A stretch of DNA of 64,000 nucleotides from the NCBI GenBank assembly GCA_013399895.1, contig VXBA01000671.1:558001-622000 (forward strand), in the 5' to 3' direction. The notes beneath the pieces were generated by a model that saw nothing but the letters and a program-made list of their open reading frames with translations, was not told the DNA's origin and did not search any database. Numbering within the stretch: the stretch's first letter is position 1; each line of letters begins with the position of its first letter. The DNA is from Serilophus lunatus. Its lineage: Eukaryota > Chordata > Aves > Passeriformes > Eurylaimidae. The position numbers and the translations under genes are program-made. Below are positions 13,701-23,945 of this stretch, piece by piece.

Positions 13701-14471
13701 AGTAAACTATTACAACACTCCTGCACCTTTGCCCCATTCCCAACTCTACCTACACTGAGCAGCTCAATTGTGTCTTTAGAAAAATATCCTCTGCAGAACA
13801 AGCATTGTATTACCACAGCACATTTGTCCTTGGTGTTCAGAGCAGCAGGATTTTCAGAACAAGAAAGCCTCAGTTTCTCAGGAGGCTCAGAAATTCACAC
13901 AATGTGTTTTTGAAGAGTCAAGTCACTTGGAATAAATAAGAAATTATCTCATCCCTGCAAATAAATGCAGCCCAGAACTGGAGTTATTTACCAAAAGATG
14001 GAAAATCAGATCTCCTTTAGTAAATTAGGGGATGCCTCCTGCTTGGCATCTCTTTGGAGGAACATTTTAGTGACATTAAAAGAGGCAGGGGATGCCTGGA
14101 GAGCAGGACCAGCAAACTTTCAGAGCTACCCAAGGAAAGCACAGCACTCAGTAAGAACAGAAGATGCTGGGAACTCTCAGCTCCCAATCTCACATACCAG
14201 CTACAAAGCTGATGCCAGGGTGAGTCCAGACCCTTCTGCTCTGACCAACCTGAAAAGAGGCAAAGCCCTTAACTGAAACCCAGGCCCTGCAAACATCACT
14301 TTCAAATGCTGCCAAAAGCATTTTAAAAAATCAGAATGGGAAGGGAGGAGCTGGTAATTGGAGCATTTGAGGTTTGTTGGGCGGAGGAAAGACAGAGGTT
14401 GGTTTCAACATAGAGAGCTCATGGCACATGAGTCCTGTCATGGCAGCAGGCTTGGAAAACTGCAGAGATCT
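10736..14471. other. GPC3 intron immediately downstream of the exon
   Basis: No repeat or second exon recognised. The last 140 bp next to the exon (14334-14477) form an open continuation of the GPC3 frame, but they lie beyond a consensus donor and are treated as intron. Confidence 0.5.
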
Positions 14472-14477
14472 ACTCAC
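14472..14477 (-). promoter_or_regulatory. GPC3: 5' splice site (donor) of the GPC3 exon
   Basis: Reading the minus strand, the exon ends ...ACGACT and is followed at once by GTGAGT, a full-consensus U2-type donor. The phase is 0. The equivalent human exon ends at the same Thr-Thr position, which supports this boundary. The frame stays open for 48 codons into the intron before a stop at 14331-14333. Confidence 0.92.
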
Positions 14478-15172
14478 AGTCGTGGAGAGCTTTCCTTCAC
14501 TCTTCTGCACGTAGAGGATCGCATCCCGCACCAAGGAGAACAGGTTCAGCAGGACATGCTCCATGTCATAGATGCCATGCATGCCTTTGGTCAGCCCCTC
14601 CAGAGACCCGATGTACTCCCTCCAGTGGTTATGGATCTCCACAACGCCCGCCAAGCATCCCTGCATCACCACAGCACAGTATCCAGCACAGGGCTTGGCC
14701 AGGAGCAGCCCCTGGCAGTGGGAGCAGTACCACATCTTCAGCAGCGCCCGCCCACAGTCCTTGCTGAATTTCAGGTGGTCAGTAGTGTTTATCACCTCAA
14801 TCCCCAGGTTCAGCGCCTGCAGAAAGACTCGTGTGGCCTGCAGTGACTTGGACACCTGGGTCATCATCACCTTCGGGTAGTTACCAAAGACTTTGAGGTC
14901 CCTCCTGGCTGCCCGCAGGCATTCAGCCATTTCCAGGGAGGGATCGGGGAAGCCGGGATTAATCAAGTGAGAGTAAACCAAAGGGAATAAACTGTCAAAA
15001 AATTCATTTATCATGTCATTAACACTGATGTCAGAGCCCAGTATGTACAGTGAGACATCAGTAAAAAGTTCTCCAACAAATTTAAGAGCCCTGGGCCCCA
15101 TGCTCTTGTAGTGGATCCTGAACATGCTGTTGGTGAAGTTTCTTGCGTGCCGTACTACAATTTCAAAGGCTT
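14478..15172 (-). CDS. GPC3: Glypican-3 internal exon (third coding exon), partial gene
   Basis: This exon encodes part of the N-terminal core of a glypican, a GPI-anchored heparan sulfate proteoglycan at the cell surface that modulates Wnt, Hedgehog, BMP and FGF signalling. On the minus strand it opens with AA, completing a Glu codon begun in the previous exon, and runs 231 full codons to a Thr codon just before GTGAGT. Diagnostic segments include LFTDVSLYILGSD, ARRDLKVFGN, LGIEVINTTDHLKFSKDCGR, MWYCSHCQG and MQGCLAGVVEI. Seven cysteines of the glypican disulfide set are present (ECL, DCG, YCSHC, KPCAGYC, QGC). Sequons NFT and NTT fall at positions equivalent to human N124 and N241, so the exon aligns without gaps to about residues 113-344 (human numbering from memory). 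The furin site, heparan sulfate sites and GPI signal belong to later exons. GPC5 is the nearest alternative, but SKDCGR, MWYC, GVVEI and YVQK favour GPC3. No frameshift or stop interrupts the frame. Confidence 0.93.
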
Positions 15173-15199
15173 CTGCAAAACAAAACCAAAAAATTGTTA
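15173..15199 (-). promoter_or_regulatory. GPC3: 3' splice site (acceptor), tract and candidate branch point of the GPC3 exon
   Basis: On the minus strand the intron ends in a T/G-rich tract followed by TTTTGCAG, then exon sequence AAGCCTTTG. A TAAC at 15199-15196 puts a candidate branch adenine at 15197, about 24 nt before the exon. The junction reads CAG|AAG, so it is a NAGNAG-type tandem acceptor. Use of the second AG would remove 3 nt, the split Glu codon, and keep the frame. The proximal CAG is the expected main site because it gives the family-standard Glu-Ala-Phe-Glu start. Confidence 0.85.
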
Positions 15200-17219
15200 T
15201 TGAGAGACTATGAGCTCAGAAACAGAAAGGATAATATTCTACCACATCCCTGCTGCCAAGGCTGGTCCCATCCTGCCTGCCTTGGGTCAAACACCTGCTG
15301 GCAGCCACGCCTGCTGCAAAACTTACCAGTATCAGCAATTTTCAGGGGAAACGCATAAATTCTTTCAACAGAAGCTACATTTCAAAATGGTAAAAAAACC
15401 TATGATCTAGTTAACATTTCAGCTTTTTAAAAAAATATTGATTCAAGAAAAGGGCTAGACTGCAATTTCTTTCTCTCCCCCTTCCATATTGATTTGAAAT
15501 TAACAGGAATTCTGTCTCCAGACTTAATTTAAGGCAGAGATAAATGTTTGACAAACTGTACAGTGTTTAAAACCAGGAAACAGTAAATGCTGACATTCCA
15601 TTATGAAAAGGAAAATATTTATAGGGGATTCATCACAGCGGATATTCCAACTCAACCCCAGCACTAAGTGTTTTCAAAGCCATTGGAAAAGTCCCCACAG
15701 TGCTGTAGCTTTCTCAAATGCACCAGGCTCACTTCATCTGCAGAGCCAGCATTTCCTCTGCTCTGGATATGATCTGCTGCATGGCCCTAAGTGATGCCGA
15801 GAGCTGATGACACCATGTCCATCAATGGGTGCCCAGCCAGGACCACTCTCATACACATCAGGTTGTGCCAAACTGTCTCATGAAACTCAAAATTTTAGAC
15901 AAAGGCTGTCATTTTTTGAGGAGAAACCACAGTGCATTTTCCCCCTTCCACCTTCAGGTACTTCACCTCCAGGGTACTATTCATAAAATGCTAAAAATAA
16001 TGAACAGCCTCCAAGTTCACAGGTCACTGACACCCCACGATGTAACTACTCTCGACTGTGTCACTCTGGAAACACACATCCGGGCTCAATTTGCATGAAA
16101 ATTATTCCTGTTCAATAATTAAAGGGAACGTTTAATTTTTAAAGCCATAAGTGTTATTTTCCCCATTTGTTAAGGGTGGGATGCAGCTGAGGATGGCCTG
16201 ACACATCTCCACAGGGGCTCAGTATCAACACTGTCACAGGCAATGTCAGGCCTTGCTGCTCACCCTGCATAACTTCTCACATTACTCAAGAGCTTTTAAG
16301 GCCATCACATCTCCAGGACTTCCAGCTCTTTCTTCCCCCGTTGCACCCTATGCAGGAATGCCTGGTGGGACAGGGACCAGGGGCTGTTTGCTGTCCCCCA
16401 CCCCAGCATGCAGAAGGCTCTGGTATAAGCAGAGATCAAAGCAGAAATTAATGATATACTTCTGCAAACAGTGTCTCCATCCCATCTGCTGCCCGCACAC
16501 ATCCCAAGTGTGCTGCTGAAGCATTTTGTCCACAGCTCCTGACACTCACACCAGGTCTGTCCTGGCAAGCCCAGAACAACCATCTGCGTTCCCAGGCGAC
16601 AGCAAGCCTTCCTAACAGCACAGATTGAGGGATGCAGCAGTGCAAGGACACAGAGCCCCTCTCCCTATGCCTTTCATTCCGTAACAGCCAGCATCCTGCT
16701 CCTCACCCCCACACAGAGGATGGCAGAGCTCTCCAGGCACAACGGCAAGTCTGACACAGAGTGAGCTGTGCAGACAGAGCAAGTTCTGGTTGCACTGTTA
16801 TTAAAAGTTTTAAAACAAAAAGCGTCTCTTTAAAGAGAGGGCACATGGATTACAAAACTTTTCTTTATCCTCAAGAGCACCAGAATAGCCTTTTCCTCAA
16901 AGAGCACAAAGAACTTTTTGGACCAGTGTTTCTTTGACAGCATTGGAGATGGTGCCAGGATTTTCATGCTGTGCCTCACCATTCGCCTTTAACCTCTTCT
17001 CTGTTAGTTCCCTTAGAAAAAGTCATCCCTCTTCCCTTCTCTCGCTCCTCTGTGCTTTGCCAGTTATCATCAGAGCCAAAAGACTCTTCGCTGATTAGAA
17101 AAGTATTCCAAGCTCCTATGCAAACCTCCTACGGCGAGAAATGGTTCAGAAAGGAATGGAGAGCAGTGGCATATCAGCAGAGCATGCACACACAGTCCCA
17201 CTGCTTTAAAAGGTCATGA
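15200..17219. other. GPC3 intron upstream of the exon
   Basis: No exon or repeat recognised. AT-rich patches occur near 15415-15620 and 16085-16160, and the section at about 16240-16760 is richer in G+C without CpG clustering. Confidence 0.45.
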
Positions 17220-17220
17220 C

Positions 17221-17375
17221 ACGCACATAATTTTTATCATAATAACTGGCTGAGAGTGTCTATTTTATGCGCCTTGGAGCTTTTGCATATATCCATTAGA
17301 AAGCGCGACAGGGACTATAAAAGCATATGGAGACTCCTGCTGCCCTATTAATAGATGCAAGAAATAATAAAACTT
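17221..17375. promoter_or_regulatory. Candidate conserved noncoding element with retained CpGs
   Basis: A compact AT-rich block that keeps several CpGs (one at 17222, one in TTTTATGCGCC at 17263-17273, two in AAGCGCGAC at 17301-17309) although surrounding intron is CpG-poor. It also holds TTTGCAT at 17282-17288 (close to a POU octamer), TATAAAA at 17316-17322, an E-box CATATG at 17324-17329 and TATTAATAG near 17347. This mix of homeodomain-, POU- and bHLH-type words in repeat-free DNA is typical of developmental enhancers. Function and conservation are inferred only. Confidence 0.3.
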
Positions 17376-18037
17376 TGTAAAAAAGGAGTCTTACACATTC
17401 AAAATCCCTCCCACCCAACTCCCGTAGTAGTTGCTTATTCTGAAATATTCCTCACAATGCACTGGCTGCAGGAACACTAAATCCCCAGCTGCCAGCAGCT
17501 GCAGTGACCCACAGCCAGGCTCTGAGCACTTCAAAGAGGAGGAAACTTTGCAGGTCAGTCCCCTGTGCTCCCATGAGGGAGCCTTGCCAGGAAACAGGGG
17601 GGACGCTGCATTACGGAAGCAACACGGGCTTCTGATCCCCCATCAAATCCCACAGCCTGGATTTGCTGCTGGTAAAATCTGACCTGCTTATAACACAGCA
17701 CTATTGAAACTCCCATTGCTGAAAGATAATTCAATCTTTTCTTCTATTTTTTTTTTCTATTTCAGGGATATTTTCAAAAGCTGCCATTGAAGGCAGTCAG
17801 TTTGCAGGTCTGGCTGAAGCGGAGTGAATATCCTGACAAGGCAAAGCATCAGACTTGCCCCCAACTTCAGGAGGCAAAGGTAATGCACAGCTGAGCAGGG
17901 CTCATGTTTTAAAATCTCCATCACTTCAGCTCTGCACATACAGCACAGAATAAAAAATGCTCCTGTAAACACATTTAGCAACAAAAGAAGGGCTCAGGAG
18001 AATCTCCATCCTTTATTGGATGCAGGGGTAAGCATAG
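17376..18037. other. Intronic sequence, nothing recognised
   Basis: Single-copy-looking sequence with a T-rich stretch near 17740-17760. No exon or repeat identified. Confidence 0.4.
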
Positions 18038-18222
18038 CCATGAAGGGCAAGGAAAAGGGAGCTGTACTTAATGCCTTTGTGCCCTCAGTCTTTAATAGTA
18101 AAACCAGGTGTTCTCCAGGTACCTGGACCCCTGAGCTGGAAGACAGGGATGGGGAGTAGAATGAAGACCCCACAATCCAGGAGGAAATGGCCAGGGACCT
18201 CCTACACCATCTCAGTCAAGGA
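18038..18222 (+). mobile_element. CR1 LINE, internal ORF2 fragment
   Basis: On the plus strand this decodes to a piece of the CR1 ORF2 polyprotein just ahead of the reverse transcriptase core: KEKGAVLNAFVPSVFNSKT, then PELEDRDGE, then IQEEMARDLLHHL. The frame is interrupted by TAG at 18157-18159 directly after DRDGE. Both ends are truncated, so neither the 5' nor the 3' end of the element is present. It is an old, inactive copy, antisense to GPC3. Most avian CR1 copies keep only the 3' end, so an isolated internal piece points to later deletion or rearrangement. Confidence 0.85.
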
Positions 18223-21200
18223 CAGTTTATCAGAGTTCCCAAAGGACGCACAAAACAGCTGATCCTACTCTAGACCACAGGTATCAGGCACCAGTTGAAA
18301 AGCATGGGCTATGACTTATCTTTTGGGCAGTACTCTTGCTGAAACATAGGGAGAGGAATTGCTGCCCAGTTCCAACAGCCAGAAGGGAAGGACTAAGCTC
18401 CTTTCAAAGTGTAAGAGCTCCTCTGAACACAGCCCAGGGAGAGCTGCATGGCCACTGCAAAGTACCAATTAGAGAAAATAAATTGTAAAAGAGCATAACA
18501 GTGCCCTGAGTGGGGATTACTGACAGGAGAAGGAAATCACTGCATTCTCAGCTCAGATAATAAGAGTCTACTACTTAGTAAAAATACCAGCTTTCCTGAG
18601 AAATTGCGTTCGCTCCTAAGCTGCAGCAACTTCAAAGGGGTCGATGTCGGGGCTGGAGGAGCTCTGGATTAACCTACTGGCTGCCCCAGGCTGCAGGAGG
18701 CTCCAGCCACGTCTGCAATTTGATGGGTTTATTTAAGAGATTATGTGATGCAGTTGCCTGAACTGCAAGGAGCCGGCAGGAGTGACCCCAGCCACCCATT
18801 CCCATATGGCATCCCACTGGAGAGACAAGAGCCAAAATCCAATGGCAGCTGCAGAACTGGAGCAGCTACAGAGACAGCAACTCCAGGTACGAGCTCAGCA
18901 AGTACAGCTTCACTTTTGCTGGAAAGAACATTTTCCACAGGGACAGCTGCCCTTGCCTGGGTATCACACAGAACATCACACAAGTCCTCTTTGCCAAAAG
19001 CACAGTAAAGGCAAGGGAACTGCACAGCAAAACCTGCTGGATCGGGGGGGGCACCTTGGGAGGGAGCAAAGATGAATGGAGATGGAAGACTGTGTGTCCC
19101 ATGCATCCCTCAGCACATGGAAATCAAGGCATTAAAACTGCACCTACACCCAACATTTTCCAGTTTTTTGAGATCCAGGCACACAAATCCTGCACCCATA
19201 AATGTCTCACTCAGAAGGGATGCTCCCAACTCCAATTTGCGCCTTGGCAAAGAATTGTTTCCTTAAAAACACGCCTCCTCTTTCAGGCTTTGATGGCTCT
19301 CCTTGTGTCCCTGGCTTTGCTCCCCAGACCCTATTCCTGGAGGATCCCTGCTCACAGGGATTGACACCAAACTCTGCACAAGGCACAGCAATAACCACAG
19401 GGGTCAGAGAGCCTCCAGTCCAGCCAGATTTCACCTGCCAAGCGCTGCCTTGGCTCTTCCTGCTCTCTGGCAATTCACCTCTCCCTCTGCTCCTCAGGAC
19501 ACAAATCACATCAAGGAAGGCTCTAAAATCCCTCAGCCCATGAGAGTCATTTCCATCCTGAGGCAAAAATACGAGTGTCCAGGAAGGATGGTGGAAAATT
19601 CATTAGTTAATTAATCTGTTCCTAATGCACTCACTGCATCCCCCTCAGGCCTATGGTTCTCAAACCTTTAAAAGTCCCATACATCTAAAAAGCAAAAAGT
19701 GCTCAGCCCCTCAAAAACACCACCAATATTCATGGATTGGAATTCAAATATTCATTAAGAACGTGCTAAAAGTATGGGGGGTTGTAAACTCAACCAAATA
19801 TTATCTGACCTGGCAATTGCCATGGTACTGGTTGGAAATGGCAAAAGGAGCCAGAGGCATCCATATCTAAGTGAGCTCTAAGAAGGAAACAGTTCCTTAA
19901 TATCTCCAATGAATTAGACAATTTCAGACCCATCACAACAGCCTGCGTTCCCAAAACACACAACAGAGCTCACCAAGAGAGGAACAACTGTTTGCAATAA
20001 CAGCCTGGCTGCCACAGGCACTACTGGTGAGATGAACCCCAAGTCATTTTTCAAACAGCAGGTAATATTTATTTACCAACTTGGAAAAGGTTTGCAATAT
20101 ATTGAGCAGAAAGGAAACAAAATCTAAGAGAATTTCCCCTGGCAGCAATAAGAGCAGCTTCCAGATTTGTTCTGTTATGATTTACACTACACTGCAAGTT
20201 TTTAACAACATTATCTGGAGACAAAAGCTCTTTTAAGCTGCATAATTACTTTTGTCTGTAGCATTATAAAACCCATCAGATGGTGCCACTGCTGCTCTTA
20301 CAGGGTTTGTTTCACTGAGCACATTTGGGCTTAAAGCTTAGGAAATGTGCTTTTTCCAACTATGACACAGCCTTTTGGATTGCTTTTACAGTATTGTCGC
20401 CATAAAAATTATGGTCTCAAGCTCCCAGGCTTGTGAGATTAGCTACAAAGCATTAGTAATAAAAATTAGAGCAATTCAGTTATTCTGTTTTCTAAATTTT
20501 AAGCCGTTAAGGCTTGCACTTTCTACCTTTGCTCTACCACTACTAGACCAAGAGAGCAAAGGTCTCAGGCCAGTCTTCAAATGAGGTCTCCTTCCACCTC
20601 CACCACCTCCACTCCCACAGGAGCCAAGTTACAAGTTTCCAAGCCAATGTTGCTCATCAGCCAACACCAAATCCTTATGCTCTTGTCAGAAAAGCATCTT
20701 CTCCTAATTATGTTTCTATCAAAACACCAAGCTCCAAAGCCATTTATTTTTAATTGTTCAGCTTATCTAATGTCCTGGCAGTTTGAAACACACTCTCTGA
20801 AGTCTCTAATAAAAATACTGTATGATAGCATCTCATTATACCCACTCAAAGTACCCTGAAAACACGCTCCTATCACAGTCTAGGTAACAGTCTGTTAGAT
20901 AATTAGTCACACTGTGGTTCACCCATTTAATATTTATATCCCACACACAAAAACTTTGTTAATGCAGACAGCAGAGCTCACCAACACAAGCTGCCACAAG
21001 CTCAGAAGCAAGGAGACAAGAAACCCTGGTGTCCACAGCTCTCCACCTCCAACAGACTCCCCTCACCTGGACCACACCTTGCCTGGAGGGAGTTCAGAGC
21101 AGTGCTCTGTACCCCACACTGGCATCTGCATCTCATGACAGCAAAAGACAGAGCTGGGGATGCTGGAGGGGACCACAGAAAAGCAGAATGCCTTGAGAGA

Positions 21201-23560
21201 CCTCTGGAGATCCTTATGAGTTCCCAAGGGAACCTACACTCTCAACTGAAAATTCAAAAAAACCTTCACACCAATCACCTCACCCAAATGACTCTGCAGT
21301 GAAATCTTTTCTGGGGCTTCGTGCTTGAACACGTGGCCTTTGGTGTTTTTGATTAAATATGAGTTGCACATCCATTGTATAATTTGTTTTCCCGAGCATC
21401 TAGAAAGATAATGCTTTGTGCCTTGACAGATGTGTGAATGCTTAACAGATTCCTGAAAATTTAATAAAGACAAAGTTAAAAATGCAAACAGTCAGGGCTG
21501 GCACAAGAGGTGGATGAACATTATTCTTTATCAAAATCAAAGGGAAAGGGAGGAATAAGGACCCAGAGAAGCAGGCTCAAACTGAGCCCTGGGAGCACAA
21601 ACAGGAAAAGCAGAGATACAGGGATGTAAGAGGCTTCTGCAGCTAAAAGGTAGCTCTGTGTGCTGGTAACTTGTCAGACCAAAGAAAAATAAACCTCTCT
21701 CCATTCATCCCATGCCTCCATCCTGGTGCCAAAGCCCACATAAGGGCTGGGGTTCAAGTTCAGCCTCCTGTCCATCACTGAGCACCAGTTCAGGAATGCA
21801 GTGTGCAGCAGGACCACTGGGAAGAGGCACAGGTGAGCCCAGATGCAGGGCTGCCCAAGGATGGAGGGAACCATCTGGCTTAGACAGCACCAAAATCTGC
21901 ACCCACCATTTTTGTGGGGTGAATGTTGCTCTTGCATAAGGGGTTCACTGGTGTTTTTGTCCCCATCCAGCACTCTCCAAGAGGTTGAGAAATTGCAAGA
22001 GAGGAAGCAGGAAACCAACTGCTGCTCCAGTGGGCAGAGACACTCCAAACAGTTCAAATTTTCCTCTTTCCCTCTCAAGGAGAAAAGTTAATTAAACCAA
22101 TCCCACAGAACAGAAGGCAAATCACTCAGAACTGCCCCACCAGGCTTTTGTTCCATTAGAATTATATAATAACATGCCCAGAAGTAATGTCACATCACTG
22201 GGGAGCTTTCACCTTCCCCATTTTTTATCACAAATATTTACATTCTTTGCTTCCAGTCTCCCTTCCCTCTCCAATTTGCTGCAGAGATGGTAGTCTCCAT
22301 CTACAACTTTTATTTTAAGCCAGCTGTTCAGCCAGGGAGAACAGCCCAGCACAGCAGGAATGACTAAAAACCCTGGGAAAAGGGCATCTCTGCCCTGGGT
22401 AACTGAGCAGAAAAAGATATTACAGACCCAGGCATTTTACCATTGCAAAGGCACATCTGGAATTGTTTTGGTTTTATTTTTAAACACAAAATGAATTCTC
22501 CAAAACAAAGAGAGGAAACACAAGAAAACCAGCACTTGGTCACACACTCGGCCATATTTTACTAATTGGAGGCTTCAACATCCACCTATTGGGGTTATAA
22601 AGACATCAAAAAAGCAGTGTGCCTCTCAAAAGATGAATGACAAGCCACACATCAAGCAGAGGGCAAGTGATTCCATGCAACCCCTCCCAAATTTATAAGC
22701 TAAGCATTTCTAAAGACCAGAACATTAGTTTGTGTGGTTCCTCCACTTTTTTCAAACCAAAACTTACAAGCAACTTCTGAAAAAATGCAAGCCTAGCAAA
22801 TTCCTTTATTCATCAGAATAAATGAAGATAAAGCAAGTCACTAGGTCAAGTTGAGCTTGTATTCAGAAAGTAAAAAAAAAATCTTTGGAAGTGCATTGGT
22901 CTCAGTAACTTTAGAGCAAGGCAGATCTGAGACAGGTTTTCCAGGCTCCCTTTCATTCCAGCAGGCTTTTATCAGCCTGTTAAGTCTCCAACAATGGAGA
23001 GCAGACTATTTATTTAAAAAGCAAATTCCTTCCTTAATAATCTCTCCTGGCCAAATTCTCTTGAAAGTTATCTCTACTGTCTGATGAAAAGCAAATGGCA
23101 GATCAGTTCTTAATCCCTGTAGTAACTGGAAGGACTTGCACTTATTTAAGGGCACCTGTTGACCATTTAAGTCAATCCAGCCCCTTTATTTCTGTTATCA
23201 GCTTGCTACCTGTGCTGGCAGAACCTGGGAAAGGCATTTGCTCAGTAATATACAGCCACCGACATGGGTATAGCTCTTCCCCTGGGTGACTGTTTCCAAG
23301 ACACAGAACAATGCCCAGGCTCTCAAAAGCAATTTTGAGATCACTTGAAAAATTATTTTCAAGCTGGTTTTGTCCCAAGACACCTCAGAGAAAGATACAG
23401 GTTTCCAACATGGAAATAAGACTGTGGATCACTTCGGTAGCACAGGTGCAACCAGCCCCTCCAGTGCTCCTTGGACATAATACCCACAGCAGCACCACTG
23501 CAACAGGACTTAGGGTGTCCCAGGCACTCAAACCCCAGGAAAAAAATCTCCCTCTTCAGG
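18223..23560. other. Intronic sequence, no gene found
   Basis: Five kilobases without recognised exons or dispersed repeats. Overlapping open frames at about 18741-19614 lie in a G+C-richer patch and resemble no family. AT-rich blocks occur around 20040-20300 and 20660-20960. A short U6-like text at 23424-23448 is discussed among the findings. Confidence 0.4.
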
Positions 23561-23590
23561 AAAAATAATAATAATAATAAAAAAAAAATA
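23561..23590 (+). repeat. (AAT)n / poly-A simple repeat
   Basis: AAAAATAATAATAATAATAA followed by an A-run ending at 23588. It may be a microsatellite grown from an A-rich tail. No recognised retrotransposon sits directly upstream. Confidence 0.85.
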
Positions 23591-23696
23591 GGACCTACCC
23601 ACAATCCCAGTTTCCAGCCTTAGCACTTTCCAAAAACTACTCACTTCCTCCCTTCCTTTCTCTGTAGCATCTTAAGCAGAGCCCCCAACAACACTA

Positions 23697-23945
23697 ATGG
23701 TTTTGCTGGAGGGAGGTTGGATATTGGGTGTTTTTTGTTTGTTTGTGGAGAAGGGTGGTTTGGTTGGGTTTTTAGAGGGGGAGAGGGGTGTTTGGTTGGC
23801 TTTTTCAGGCAGTTGTTGGGGTTTATTTCTTTGGTGGGGAGTTTTGGTTGGGTCTTTCATTTGGTTGTTGGTGATTCTGGGGAGGCAGGGAGAGGGATTG
23901 GGTGTTCTCTTTGTTTGGTTGGGTTTGACTTTGATTTCTAAATTG
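23697..23945 (+). repeat. Strand-asymmetric G/T-rich degenerate minisatellite
   Basis: A hand count over 23701-23940 gives about 97 G and 13 C on the plus strand, with most remaining bases T. A core TGGTTGGG/C recurs at 23761, 23793, 23845 and 23916, usually followed by a T-run, with irregular spacing of 32, 52 and 71 bp. Many GGG runs occur (for example GAGGGGG and AGAGGGGTG near 23775-23789), so the strand could form G-quadruplexes. The GPC3 transcript would carry the C/A-rich complement. The tract is open on both strands because stop codons are rare in such composition, not because it is coding. Confidence 0.7.

Noticed and set aside
14358..14846. 162-codon open frame on the plus strand antisense to the GPC3 exon
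   Set aside because: It is the shadow of a conserved coding exon; the protein has no family features and no promoter or splice context.
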